Assembly: GCA_000507305.1 (NCBI GenBank)
Contig: DF240108.1
Location: 1-64,000, forward strand
Direction: 5' to 3'
Origin: Breviolum minutum Mf 1.05b.01
Lineage: Eukaryota; Sar; Dinophyceae; Suessiales; Symbiodiniaceae
Length of the DNA: 64,000 nt
The notes beneath the pieces were generated by a model that was not told where the DNA came from, searched no databases, and was given only the letters and a program-made list of their open reading frames with translations. The first letter of the stretch is position 1; every line of letters begins with the position of its first letter. Both the position numbers and the translations under genes were made by a program. Of this stretch, positions 27,401 to 39,378 are shown one piece after another.

Positions 27401-27561
27401 ATCCTCACCCAAAATAGGTATGTTTAAAAGGAAACAAATTTTGAACTTTTCCAAGGCATCCTATTCACTATCCATCTTAAATTTCCAGGGTGGACTCCAT
27501 GTAAAACCCAATGGCTTCGGAATCTCCCTTGCTGGGTCGTCCCATCCCTGCATCCCTGCAC

Positions 27562-27614
27562 CTGGTGACGTAGGAGACCCCAACCACATCAGTGCGGCGA
27601 AAGATGCGCAGCTC
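27562..27614 (-). CDS. Exon candidate, unidentified
   Basis: 53 nt encoding ELRIFRRTDVVGVSYVT. Acceptor TTCCAG|GAG, donor CCAG|GT. Not recognised. Confidence 0.5.
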
Positions 27615-28138
27615 CTGGAATTTGAAGGCTGGTGAAATAATAAGGCCCATGAAATTTTATACATGCCTTATATATCACCACTCAACCCCACCACCCACCG
27701 TATAATCTTTAGGAGGTTATTCACCCCCATGTTTCTTTACTCAATAAGGCCATATTAAGCCTTGATTTCTTGTGGAGGAACGCTAGGGGTAGGTTGACTG
27801 GTCATAAGAATTGACACGAGGTTTCAGCACTCTGAAAAGGAGGAACGTCTCGAAAAAGTTTCCTTTGAAATTGGGCGATTTGGGCATCCAGGTTTTTGGA
27901 AGGGTAATGGCAGATCAAAATAAATTCCAGCATCAGTATCTTTGAGAGGGGCAGTTCCTCGAAAAGTTGATTGAGCCGCACATCTAATGCTACGCAAGTC
28001 AATCGTAGCAATCTATTCCAAGTCCCGGTGAACATCATTTAAGAAACACCATCTGCACCTTCGGGTAATATCCCAGGCATTCTGCAACCAGCTGATCAAC
28101 TGGTGATCGTGGGATCATGAGTGGATCCTTCAAAGAAT

Positions 28139-28345
28139 CAAACAATCAAACAAACAAACAAACAAACAAACAAACAAACAAACAAACAAGTAACAGGCCG
28201 AAGCAAACCAAGACATAGTAAAACGAAGAAAGCAGAGAATGAACCGAAGGAAGGAAACAAAGACACACAACAACCCAAACAAAACAAGACACATACACCA
28301 AACCAAGCGAAGCAAAACAAGACCCACAACACAGACTAAACGAAG
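28139..28345. repeat. CAAA tetranucleotide repeat and decayed flank
   Basis: Pure CAAA run 28146-28190, followed by about 150 bases of A- and CA-rich degenerate sequence with the same bias; similar sequence recurs at 28670-28720. Confidence 0.9.
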
Positions 28346-29174
28346 CCAGAGGAACAGACTCAGAACAGGCCAGACGTTTTTCAAAGACATGAGAAAACCC
28401 AACGGTTGGGAAAGTGTGACACGTCGCAAGCCAAAGGAAGCAAAACCAAACAAAGCAAGAGTGATGAAGTGAGAAACGTCTTGCTCCAACTGGTGATTTT
28501 GACAAACCTAATCGCGGACACGCTTTTCATACCTCATGATTGGGATTTCTCTCTAATTACTGTATACTCTCACACAAAAAATCATGGTCAGTTCTTAGGA
28601 AGCAACAACTGTTGTCTGACTGTGCTTGAGTGAAGGAAATCCAGAACACTTGAAAATGAGCCAAACAGCAAAGCAAAACAAACAAAGACACAACAAACCA
28701 AACAACGAGCAAAGAATCACACATTTCCTGACCACACTGGAGGTAAAATTTCTAAAATACAACAAACTGTGGAAACATTTCCAGGTGTGTTGCTACCAAA
28801 CAATTAAGTTGCTTACCATAAGTTGTACTTAATCCTTTGCTTGCTGATACTCCAGAGGTGTTTGTGCTTACATGTTTCCCCTTATGTACCCGCAGGCAGG
28901 TCCCTGCTGTCCCTGCCCTGCAAGCACATCTCTTGAATTTTCCAAACCTGAAATCCCACCCAAACATATTATATGCACTCCCAGTCTGAAAAAAGGTGTC
29001 CAAAGTAGAATGCCAGGCAAGCACCCCAAACCAATTACACTTCCTCAAGGTTCAACCCACCAATGGCATTCCATGAAATACTATAATTACAGCCTGATTT
29101 CATTGCCTTGTTGTAATCCTTAAATCACGGGCTAGTACAACCTGTAAACCCCTGTATACATCAACAAAATCGCC

Positions 29175-29268
29175 AGGGTGACACGGCTCAACTGGGCGCA
29201 GTCCTCGTCGCGATGCCACGTCACATGACCTTTTGTATCAACCACCACGCGCTCGGTACGGGTAACAC
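29175..29268 (-). CDS. Exon candidate, unidentified
   Basis: Frame VTRTERVVVDTKGHVTWHRD then EDCAQLSRV, after TGTCAG|GT. A GA donor is possible after CGACGAG. Good coding character; not recognised. Confidence 0.5.
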
Positions 29269-29625
29269 CTGACATCGGGTGCTCAGCGAATAGCCGATGA
29301 AAAATGGGTGAATGTGGAGTGTCTGAGCTGCACATGTCGACAGGGGTATAGGGTGAACCAACCCTTCATATGGGAAATGGTTGGGTAACCCTATAAACCC
29401 TGGACCTATGTGCAGCTGAGGTCTGCTTCCATCTCAGGCCATTGTTTGGAGTCAATCATCCAATCTTAAACTACCAAACTTGGGTTTTTTTTAGTCAAGC
29501 TGACGTCACCATGGAAATTGTCCCAAATATGATAAAAATGTTATGTATTGTATGTTTACTTTATCAAAACCCTATGTATGAATTACTTTATTCCGTCGTT
29601 TTTCAAGGTGATGTTCAATGCCCCC

Positions 29626-29674
29626 CTTCCAGCTTCGGCGACGAGCTTTGTGACGTGACCCTTTGTCGGTGCAT
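29626..29674 (-). CDS. Exon candidate, unidentified
   Basis: Acceptor TTTCTGTTTCAG|AT; frame APTKGHVTKLVAEAGR. Donor near GGAAG|GG is unclear. It shares the string TKGHVT with the next candidate at 29.2 kb. Confidence 0.45.
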
Positions 29675-30028
29675 CTGAAACAGAAAAACAAGTGAAGGTG
29701 AAAATGGATAACTTCAAGTTGTCATCAAAGTTCTATTGAATCTGCAAGTGTTTCATGTTCACTAAAGGTGGTATCAACCTGATACTGCCATGTCTATTTG
29801 CATCACCACCTTAGCAAGATGTTTTTCCATCGATCTGACTGTGATTTTGGGGGGGCAAGAGTGTTTATGTTGATCCTTGAGCATAGGCTTCACCGTTCAC
29901 TGCAATATTAACCAAGGATGAACGTGGGCACCTACTATTTCATTGATGGATAGGGATCTTTTTATGACTCACAATTGATATCTCTTCTCTAGAATACCCC
30001 GCTACTTGCACAGACATTGGTTGACATT

Positions 30029-30136
30029 TATGGGTGTTTACGAAAATGGTGGTACCCCCAAATCATCCAATTTAATAGGGATTTCCATTATAAATCATCC
30101 ATGTTGGGGTACCCCTATTTTTGGAAACACCCTTAT
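30029..30136. repeat. Family B element, copy 4
   Basis: Ends TATGGGTGTTTACG and TTGGAAACACCCTTA; both GGTACCCC arms present. Confidence 0.88.
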
Positions 30137-30183
30137 GCAAAACATGGCAATCTTAGCCTCTTCCGCGAAGCTGCTTTTTGAAC

Positions 30184-30304
30184 CTTTGAACAAGACCAAG
30201 TCCCGTGGTGTTTCTCTGCCCTTTGGACCAGAAACTGGTAGTTCTATTCTTTTTCCATCTGTTTGCCACTTGAAGGTTTGAATGGTTTCACGAAACACAA
30301 TTTC
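30184..30304 (-). CDS. Exon candidate, unidentified, well supported
   Basis: 40 codons: EIVFRETIQTFKWQTDGKRI, then ELPVSGPKGRETPRDLVLFK. Acceptor GTACAG|GA, donor AAAG|GT. A family B palindrome begins 79 nt upstream of the acceptor. Residue mix is clearly protein-like. Confidence 0.6.
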
Positions 30305-30319
30305 CTGTACTACCGCATT

Positions 30320-30386
30320 TATATGTACATACATATATATGTATATATATATATACATATATATATATATACATATATATATATAT
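30320..30386. repeat. TATA/TATG microsatellite
   Basis: Alternating TATATA and ACAT units directly abutting family B copy 5. Confidence 0.9.
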
Positions 30387-30493
30387 GTGGTGTTTCCAAA
30401 AAATGGTGGTACCCAACAACTATTGGTTTTCCTACTAAAAATGACCATTTTGGGGTGTTTTGGGGGTACCACCATTTTAGGAAACACCCATAT
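30384..30493. repeat. Family B element, copy 5, diverged core
   Basis: Ends GTGGTGTTTCC and GGAAACACCCATA with GGTGGTACC/GGTACCACC arms. The core differs from other copies. About 250 bp from copy 4. Confidence 0.8.
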
Positions 30494-30862
30494 CACTTCC
30501 TAGCATTCCAAACACTCATACCCCCCCGCATGGACCTGAGGAATCCAGACGTTCAAAGTGAAAATCCGCCACATTCTCCTAGGATGGAAAGGGAGGCCCC
30601 AAAATCCGGACCCTTCCCCCCCCCAAAAAAAACATGGTTACCTTACCATTCCCCAAAATAAGGGTTTCATACAAAAGGTTTATGTAAGCCCACCCTTAAT
30701 GAACTTAAAATAGCCAGCCTTGTTGTTCCCCAGTGATTTCCGGGGGCCTCTGAAGGTTCGCTTGAAAAAGGGGCGGGTCATGATCCGATTGACAAAGTTG
30801 TGTCAGATGATAAAGTTGTCTTCACGACTGACATGTGGGGATGTTGTCCAATTTAAAGCATA

Positions 30863-30905
30863 TACTGTATATATATATATATATATATATATATCTATAT
30901 ACACA
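30863..30905. repeat. TA dinucleotide repeat
   Basis: About 17 TA units followed by CTATATACAC. Confidence 0.9.
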
Positions 30906-31130
30906 TCTACTGCAAGCTTTCTATGGGAATAGACTGAACATCGAAGAAGAGATCCAAAACATAAGAGATCATGACTGTGTCACTGTGTCTGTCATTGGAA
31001 TTGACCCACACCGTCCAGGCAAGAAGAGCGTAGTCATTACCCAGGACAAATGTCCACTGGTAACCCCCATGCTGTTTAGTTCATGGGAGTCCCATTTCAG
31101 AATCAATTTATCACTGTTCTGGGAACCCGC

Positions 31131-31145
31131 CAAACAAACAAACAA

Positions 31146-31189
<44 letters not shown>

Positions 31190-31260
31190 ACAAACAAACA
31201 AGCAAGCAAGCAAGCAAACAAACAAACAAGCAAGCAAGCAAACAAACAAACATACAAACA
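31131..31260. repeat. CAAA/CAAG tetranucleotide array
   Basis: Blocks of AAAC alternate with blocks of AAGC (about 31 units), a higher-order pattern. Confidence 0.95.
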
Positions 31261-31479
31261 CGTGGTTATGAATCTGGGGGTTGGCTTCACATACAACAGA
31301 ATTATATATATATATGTACCAATCCTCTTAACTGCGTAACAACTCTCGATCCGACCTCCTACACTAGCTGGCAGGCCCCCCAACCCCTCCGGAGTCCTCT
31401 TTCGCCATCACGTCAACCGCGTTTCTACCGCGTCAGTCAGGTAGGTTCATGCCATCGGAATGAATTATTGGAACGGTAG

Positions 31480-33165
31480 CCTGGAATAGCTATTTTCAGG
31501 TTACGGGACATTTTTTTCAAGTGAGCAAAATGAGCTCAGTAGATCTCTCAAATTTTGTTAAGAGATTTGTTTTTTCAAGATCTGCTTCTGGATCAGAAAT
31601 GTCCAAGTCGTCCTAAGTCTCTTTGGAGCTGCAGGGATGTTCCACGAGTTTGAAGATGATCTTGTTTGAGTGCTGAAATATTGAAATCGCCCTTACAGTC
31701 GACGTCAAGATCATGTTCGCCCATGTCATCTTGGCTGCATCACATTTCAAATCTGGTATTCCGGTGGAGCCGAGAGCATGCGAAAAAATAAGGTGCCCAG
31801 AATCTATGGGCACAACAAACGGCAAACAAATATGCTTCACCTGGGCAATCTGCTAATATTTCATCTCGCACAAATCCTTGGCAAAACAGGGTACAGTAGG
31901 TGAAAATCAAACGTTAAGTTTTTTCTTGCCTAAATTACGTAATTACCACGTGTAGAACGTTGTCGCCTCATGTAGGGCCCGATGCTGTAAGAATAAAAAA
32001 TCAACGACCCACGACGCCATGTGTGTGAAGTTTCAAGTATGGAAATCACACTCAACAAAACACGGACATGTTAACCCAAAACATGGGAACCCTCAGATTC
32101 CAAGACTGGTGTCATAGCAAATTGAAGCGCTTCCTAATGATTGTCCTTGATTGGGACATCACAAGTCCCAACAAAACCCTGATTCATGTATTACATTCTG
32201 TGATCTTTACCCAAAGGTCGGTTAGTCGTTTTGCGTGATGGAATTCTTGGGTATCCGGATCGCATTCCAAAGCACGCTTAACCACCAAGCCAAACCTTTG
32301 GAAGAGGGAACCTAATACAAAACAACTTTGGTCCCTTTGGAAACAACAACTCTTAACAACAACTCCGTGGCTTCCTTCAGATTCATCACAAGTTGTGAGA
32401 CGGAAGCCGCGAACATGAGACGGAAATAGAGCAATGAAAATTACGTATATTTGTATGTGTAGGGATCGAACCAACATACTTGATACGTAAATATGTGTGT
32501 ATGTATGTATGTATATGTATGTATATAAGCTAGTGGTTTATATATATATATAACTGCTTCAATTCTACCCTTCTCAATCATGGTCTCCTGACGTTCATCT
32601 CCAATTGTTTCTCTCCGGCCTGAAGCTGTACTGCCATCGTGGCACCTCGACAAGATTCAACCCCACCCGTGACATGAATCCTGGGTGATTGGATCAAAAA
32701 TGGCTTGTTATACTTCCCTATAACATGTCAGTTTTTCACACCTGGAACACTGACGTCGCCCAGATCTTCTGTAGAAATCAAGCTAGTTGGTCTTTGAATG
32801 CGAAAAAACTGCACGTAAAAATTATGACATGCTCATCGTATTGGAATTTCTGCCTGAAAAAGGTGTGAAATTAAATATGGTATACCATCTAGACATTCTG
32901 GGCTCTTTATGATATCATAATATATCTTTATAATATACTCACAAAGTCAAGTATACATATAATTACATGTCCCTCTGCCTGCATGTAAATATCATACATT
33001 TCGGTCAGGCTTTGCAGGTATTGTTCATAACTTGCTGCCTCCCATCTACGAATTTCCTAAATTATCACCTGCAGCTCTTTAAAAAACAGTAGGTTTTGGA
33101 AATGGCTTGGGAAGACTTCTTGAGAACCTCCCTTTTTCAATGGCCGTATCTTGAATTTTTAGGGG
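31480..33165. other. Stretch without a supported gene
   Basis: Unique, AT-leaning sequence with the possible SINE fragment and TA/TATG repeats at 32490-32560. Probably intron or intergenic. Confidence 0.5.
32220..32300 (-). repeat. Possible tRNA-derived SINE fragment
   Basis: On the minus strand TTGGCTTGGTGGTTAAGCGT resembles a pol III A box. About 30 nt later comes GCGATCCGGA and GAATTCCATCACGC, which could be a decayed B box. No clean tRNA fold or tail. Confidence 0.3.
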
Positions 33166-33169
33166 TCCA

Positions 33170-33265
33170 GCTGCCTAAAAACACCGCATTTTTGTTGGGA
33201 CCAACTTCCCCAACTTCCAGGCTGTCCAACTGGATGTCAATGTTGATACCAGCACGGATCAGCTC
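33170..33265 (-). CDS. Exon candidate, unidentified
   Basis: Open frame ELIRAGINIDIQLDSLEVGE then VGPNKNAVFLGS after AAAAAG|GAG. Possible donor CTG|GA after DSL. Boundaries uncertain. Confidence 0.4.
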
Positions 33266-34256
33266 CTTTTTGTCGGTTGGTCCCACGGATCAATTGGATG
33301 GGTTGACTGTTGGTTGGTGGTACCCCGGGGATCACGTGACACACAGGGCTACAAGACGAAGTACAAGCAAACGTTCTGTTCCCTTTGAAAACCCCACATG
33401 TAATGAACATCTTCAAGCCCCTTTTTGATAAACTTGGTATTCGCTCACTTGATTGGTGAGTCACAGGTTTCACCAAACGCTATGCGTAAGAACACTTTGC
33501 AGTTCACTTTGAACGTTCAAGAGTTCTCTTGACTTGATGCTTTCAATATCATTGCATTCGGACCTTGCCTGGATTTATGTAACTTATGTACATGTTTTTT
33601 TCTGCCATTTATGAATCATGTATGCATATAACATGTATAACCATACACAGTGTCTAATTATACAATATGTACATCATTATATACCAAATATGCTCCTTCC
33701 CTTCATGTAGATATATTCCGGCTGCATTGGTGTCAAAGTTTGCGGTTCGGTTTTTTCCAAGTTTTCCTGTACCAAAGCAATGGATCCAGCACAGGATGCA
33801 TAGTGAAGTACGGTCATACCTGGAGGAAACTCAGCAGAAGAATGGTTTGTAGACCATACCCATTTCATTCCCATTTCATCAATCATGATTTCGCAATCTT
33901 CGAATCACATTTTGGGTGGTTCATGGGATTGTAATAATCCATATTAATATCTGATATATCCGTAACAATCCCTATCGCAGCGATAAGGGAATTCAGTAAA
34001 TCAACCAACCAAATTCTCCCCGTTTTCGTGACTCAGTTGCAAGGCCGGTCGACTAAAAATGTACCTCAATCCATGGAGAACTTTTATATAACCGATTTTC
34101 GATGGTTTTTCAACCATTTTTTGTGGGGAGAAACTCATGTCATTTCGGATTCAATTGGTTCAAGATTTTCATCCCATCAAATAGATACGTCCTGTTTTGT
34201 AGGTCATTAAAGTTAAAGGTCATCTATGATGTTTCTTTTTTGGGGCCCCATTTTTG

Positions 34257-34312
34257 GGGGTGTTTCTGAAGCCAGGCGTTTAAAATTTGCTCCATTATCG
34301 GACTTGTTGCTT
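34257..34312 (-). CDS. Exon candidate with strong acceptor
   Basis: A T9 tract and ACAG precede a frame reading SNKSDNGANFKRLASETPP. The acceptor lies 88 nt below the palindrome at 34401-34505. The 3' boundary is unknown. Confidence 0.35.
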
Positions 34313-34400
34313 CTGTAAAAAAAAACAGTCAAGGTCAGGAAATCGAAATATCGAAAACAAGCAGCTCCAAAGCATCAGGAAATGGAGAGACAACGAATGA

Positions 34401-34505
34401 TACTGTTGATGGACAAAATCCTGCACCACCTGGGATGGTTAAAACCCTATAAATAATGGGATAGTCATCATCCTTGGTGGTGCAGGATTTTGTCCATCAA
34501 CAGTA
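34401..34505. repeat. Palindromic element F, copy 1
   Basis: 30-bp exact arms, TACTGTTGATGGACAAAATC continuing CTGCACCACC, and the complement at the right end. TA at both ends. Confidence 0.93.
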
Positions 34506-34877
34506 TTTCGATAACTGTCAATGAATCATTCAACAAACAAAATCTCCTACCATATTTTTTGATGCTGAAAAAACTTCCGAACAAAAACTACTGGGATTCA
34601 ATTGGGCTCCCACTGGTGTTCTGTTCTCAACCATCCAGGGTTCATACTCATGTCCCCCAAGATGTGAGAAGAAAGGCTGATGGTAGCTACGCCAGCTACG
34701 CCAATCGCTCCCTACTATGATGTGGGGCATGCTGATATATACGATTTCCCCATCCGCTCATTTCACTTGCTTGCAAAACCAACCACTCTAAACCACCAGT
34801 TCGGATGTCAGCCAAGGTCGCCGCAATAATGGGTGTTCCCTTTGGTTCTAAGGGATGCCTACATATACACAACATTT

Positions 34878-35225
34878 ATTCATAATACACTAATAAATGT
34901 ATGTATATATATATATATCAAATACTATGCACATATATGCTATGTGTATATCTAATGCATAGTAAGTAACAAAAGGATATATGGTATGTAAAAAAATCAT
35001 ATACAATGTACAATGTAAAATCCCTAATATATCATATCTAAGAAACCCGCTAATTCTATGGAATATATAGTTTTATAAATACAATCTAATATGATCTAAT
35101 ATGTATATTTCATACAAGATACAATAATGATATAATAATCTATGTGAGATTAACATTGTACATACAATGAAATATACATGTATATATACACACATATATA
35201 CAGTAATACAATAGTATACATATAT
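34878..35225. repeat. Long AT-rich tract
   Basis: About 350 bases of TATA/TACA-type simple sequence between elements F1 and B6. No gene seen. Confidence 0.85.
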
Positions 35226-35350
35226 GGATGTTTCCGACAAGAATGGTACCCCAAAAAATCATCCATATCTTAAGAGGCGTTTTCTCCATGAAATAAATAA
35301 ACAGCATCCATTTTGGGGTGTTTCGTTTCCCTATTTTTTGGCAACCCTAC
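35222..35350. repeat. Family B element, degenerate copy 6
   Basis: Keeps GGATGTTTCCGACAAGAATG and CATCCATTTTGGGGTGTTTC; longer than the others. Confidence 0.6.
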
Positions 35351-35371
35351 ATCTCCCGCGAAGCTCGATGC

Positions 35372-35429
35372 CTCGATCGTCCTGCGAATCTAAATCACCC
35401 AAGGCCGCTGCTCGACATAGGGCCAAAGC
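35372..35429 (-). CDS. Exon candidate, unidentified
   Basis: Encodes ALALCRAAALGDLDSQDDR. Acceptor CCGAG|GC, donor CGAG|GC. The same five bases CGAGG span both boundaries, as in the GOGAT introns. The L-x-x-A-A-x-x-G-D pattern is faintly ankyrin-like. Confidence 0.45.
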
Positions 35430-35502
35430 CTCGGTGGTCCAGTTGGTGCGGCGTGGGAGATGATAGATACGTAGAATGGAAGGTGACCGGTTTCTTTGAA
35501 GT

Positions 35503-35605
35503 ATACATATATATATATATATATGTATGTTCATATTATGTTCCAATGTATATTGTATGCATATATACATAGAATGTACATTATATATATATACATAAAT
35601 ATGTA
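35503..35605. repeat. AT-rich tract
   Basis: TA runs and TATG units. Confidence 0.85.
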
Positions 35606-35757
35606 TAGACACAAGTATGTCCACAAATGGTTTTACAATGTTTTACATTGGTATTTGGCCACCTTCGCTAAGCACTTGGCAAAAAAAAAGAACCAAAAAG
35701 TGTGGACAGTGCGAGGTGTCAAGAATCGCTGACTTATAACACTTCCTTCAACCAACA

Positions 35758-35862
35758 TACTGTTGATGGACAAAATCCTGCACCACCTGGGATGGTTAAA
35801 ACCCTATAAAAAATGGGATAATCATCATGATCGGTGGTGCAGGATTTTGTCTATCAACAGTA
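35758..35862. repeat. Palindromic element F, copy 2
   Basis: Same arms with one mismatch and a nearly identical spacer (GGATGGTTAAAACCCTATAA). 1.25 kb from copy 1. Confidence 0.93.
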
Positions 35863-36127
35863 GCACCAGCGAAAAGAAAAATCATCTTTCAAACCTTCCT
35901 CTCACCAGCAGCAAGTCACAGCCTGTTCTGACAAGTGGCCGCCTTAGATCCTGCGGCACCTAGGCAACACAGGTAGCAACACAGGTACTCAGGTGGTTGG
36001 CCTGGGTATTTCTCGATATTCGTGGACAAAAAAAACATTGGTTGATTAATTACTGCAGGTTTAACCCAGTTTCCCATGGGGATTTTGGAGGGGCTAACCG
36101 TGGCGTTCCCGAGTTTAGCCACGCCAC

Positions 36128-36215
36128 CTCGGAGTTCGCATCGCACGGACCAACGCTTCGCAGCTCCTTGAACAGGAGCGGTTCGGCCCGGGCAGACCAT
36201 TCGCGTAAACCGAAA
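36128..36215 (-). CDS. Exon candidate, unidentified
   Basis: Open frame FGLREWSARAEPLLFKELRS then VGPCDANSE, in a CpG-rich patch unlike the AT-rich surroundings. Acceptor TTGAG|T, donor CCGAG|GT. A second frame is also open, so the frame is a judgement. Confidence 0.45.
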
Positions 36216-37039
36216 CTCAATGTCGCTTTTGATATAGCAGGGAAACATACAACTGTGGCTAGTTTTGGGGGGTACTCAAGTTCGAAAATAAACTGCTAAA
36301 AAGGTAACATCTTTCGGAGGTATTTGCCAAGTTTCGACATAACACTTTCAAGACTATGACCTTCTGATACTTTGATTTTACATCAGGCCTCGAATGAACA
36401 TGGCATTTTGACTGTATCCCACTTGCTAATCGCTTCTGACCTCAAAGATCATTCAAGGATTTGGAAACTTTCAACACCACTCATCCCTCAGCAATGTCTT
36501 ATTCATTGCTTAGGTGCTTCGGGATCTGAGAAAAACAGTAAACCGCCGACCTTCTCAAACACTGAGCCGTTTGTTGACAATTGTCTGCATGTGTTGCTGC
36601 ATAGCTATATGTACACATATATATAGGCAGAGAGAGAGAGAGAGCTATCACTCGTGTACATATAAATGTGCATATATATATCGAGCTATCATATGTATAA
36701 TTAACGTGAAGGTCAAAACAGACGCCAGAAGCAAAAATCATCTGAGTCCTTCATCATGGTCTTCAATCACTTCTGATAACCTGTGCAACCAAAAACTCAC
36801 AGACATCATCCCGACACGAGTTCAACACACAAAAATGTCGCAGCGCATCAGCCAGTACTTGTGGGTCCATCTCTCCGCTTTGTTTTGGAAGAGGTGACCA
36901 CCAACAGAAGTGGTGATCTCAGCAGTCTTAATTTCTCAAGAGAAATTGTTGAGTAGGAATCCAGTCCGTGTGTTTTCCCCTTCAAAAGGACATTTCAATA
37001 TGTCTCTCCAATTCTTTCCAAAGAGTGTGTCAAATGCCT

Positions 37040-37146
37040 TACCCTCCCTGAAACTGACATAGCACCTGAAAATGAACCCCTGGAAAAGGAGATTCCTATT
37101 GGAAAATATCATTTTTAGGTGCGAACTGTTCGTTTTAGGGAGGGTA
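37040..37146. repeat. Palindromic element E, copy 1
   Basis: Ends TACCCTCCCTGAAACTGACA and TTCGTTTTAGGGAGGGTA; inner GGTGCGAACTGTTCG. Related ends to element C. Confidence 0.82.
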
Positions 37147-37291
37147 CTGCTACCACCTGTTTTTTTGTTTCCATTCACCGATCTCTTCAATGATTTCCAT
37201 CGGGAACCACCAGAAAATTGCTGAAGATGAACCCTTCATCCAAGTCACGGTGCTAAAGGTCCCTTCCTCAGATAACCACAGCAAGCTGGCT

Positions 37292-37390
37292 GGGTTGGGT
37301 TGGTGGGTTTTTTCACCGGGCCCCATCTGAAAAATATGCGCAAGTCAAATTGGAATCATCTTTCCTCAAGGGGTGAACATGTAAAAATAT
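37292..37390. repeat. Family A element, degenerate copy 5
   Basis: Keeps GGTTGGTGGG, CTGAAAAATATGCGCAAGTC and GGGGTGAAC; the right end is lost. Confidence 0.5.
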
Positions 37391-37634
37391 GTATTATCTA
37401 ATTAGAATCTAACCAAAACCATGGCAATACATGGCAATGCAGTAAAATTGATTTTCGAGTCGACATCTGATACTTCGGATGCCAATATGCAAACAAGCAA
37501 ATATCGGGGATAGGTGCAATCAAATAATGGATTTCCTTCCATGATTGCAAACGGACTTCATGGCAAAATCAACACTAAGACATTATGATTCCAATATTTG
37601 TCAACTATCGCCATATTCCTATAGAAGCACCTTA

Positions 37635-37760
37635 AGATATATATATATATATACACTGTACAATCTAGAATATATAATGTACATATACTTTAAATGTCAT
37701 GTATATATGTATATCTAATATCTATGCAATGTACATATTCAATCTATCATGTTTTATTTT
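37635..37760. repeat. AT-rich tract
   Basis: TA runs with TGTA units; no gene seen. Confidence 0.8.
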
Positions 37761-39169
37761 GTCTCTATATCATGTTGGCACCTTCCACAGCGGTTGCAAT
37801 GTTCTGTTGCCACGTTGGTTTACCAAAGGGTATAGTCGCCGAAGTTGAAAGATTGAATATTCAACAATGATTGGTTCATAGTTGAATGTAAAAGCAAAGC
37901 GTTTTCTGGATAGTAATCTAAATAAAAATGTGTAATATACCTTGAAAAGTGTCAGTCGTTTCTGAATTTGAAATAAGAGGTGTTAAGCTTTTTCTAAACG
38001 TTGCATGTCACGCAACGTCACTATGATTCAACCGTTAATGTGGGCCTTTAAAGCATCCCTTACAACCTCACAACAAGGGGAAGCGATTCCCCAAAACGTC
38101 CGCAAGGCATGCACTGCTCAGTGCTTGCCAGGCACAGCAATTCATCCAGGATCTTCCAAACACCTCAGGGGGAACCCCGTTCCACCGCTTCGACGTCACC
38201 AGGATCGCAGCCCATCACCGACTAGATACCTATCAAGTCACACAGGTTGTGAAGCGCTAAAATAATTTCACCAAGTAAAGAACCTTGAAAACTAACAAAC
38301 GCATGATAGAATCCATCTGGGAAGGACAACCCGCGCAACCCCCCCCCCCCCGCCCGGTAGATTCGGAAGGACTTCACCTTTACTACCAAGGTACCATTAC
38401 AGCACGTCATGGCTGAGAAGGGCGTCGGCCCGTTGTTACAAGTGCGTTATTGTGTGGTTTACAAGCTTGGCACTTCCACCTGCTTTTGTTCCAGCTGAAA
38501 ATTCTGGAATTCAAAACCCCACCTCGGAGGTATCAAAATCCTGAAAACACGGCTTAAACAGCTTCAACTGGTGATTTTGGGGGTCTCATATGACGACCTC
38601 AAGTGAAACATGTTGTTTCAGATGACAAATTTGGGGGAACATATTTGCTTTCCAATCATCCAAAATGTTTATGCCAGATTTGCTTAAGTGAAAATTCCTA
38701 TGTGAAAATTCCTATCATCCAACCCCCCTCGTGGTTGTTGTGTTCACGACTTTGGGATAGCGGATTGAATTGAAAACCTACGAGGAGAACCCCTGAAGCC
38801 GAATCCACAAGGGCAGCTGGAGGCCACACTCTAAGTCAGGCCTTGGCCTCGCGAAGCGAAAGTCATGACTTGGGTGGATTCCTATGGCAAACAAAACGCG
38901 GGGGGATTGATTAGAGCTACAGCCCCTTCACAAAAAAATATATCCATATATATATATATCTTTACTGCATTTCTTGTTGCATATTGAATACAGCTCTTTT
39001 TTTGCAACATTTATTTGGGATTTCATTGTATCTTCTGACATAGGCAAAACAGACATCATCCAGAATCATACGTGTCTAATGGATAAAAACCTTCATCTAG
39101 TCATATTATCTCCTGATAATATCACCAACCCCATTAAGTTTCTTCGGATGGTTTGTGAGGTTAATCATC

Positions 39170-39218
39170 CTGGTCGCAGCCTGCATCAGACGCTTTTTTG
39201 GTCCGCGACACTGTTGGT
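39170..39218 (-). CDS. Exon candidate, short
   Basis: Acceptor GACAG|AC 58 nt below a family A palindrome, donor CCAG|GA. Two frames are open (PTVSRTKKASDAGCDQ or QQCRGPKKRLMQAAT). Listed for its position; low certainty. Confidence 0.3.
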
Positions 39219-39276
39219 CTGTCATCAAATCAAACAGCTAGGCCCCGCAAAAACATGAACATCTTTCAGATAGTGA

Positions 39277-39378
39277 CTTGTTGGTGGTTTCAACCCAATT
39301 GAAAAATATTAAGTCAAAATGGGTTCATCTTCCCCAGGAGGGGTGGAAACAAAAAATATTTGAGTTGCCACCACCTAG
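39277..39378. repeat. Family A element, copy 6
   Basis: Ends TTGTTGGTGGTTTCAACC and TTGCCACCACCTAG. Confidence 0.88.

Noticed and set aside
28139..28190. Regular repeat checked as a possible CRISPR-like array
   Set aside because: Units are 4 bp with no spacers; simple microsatellite.
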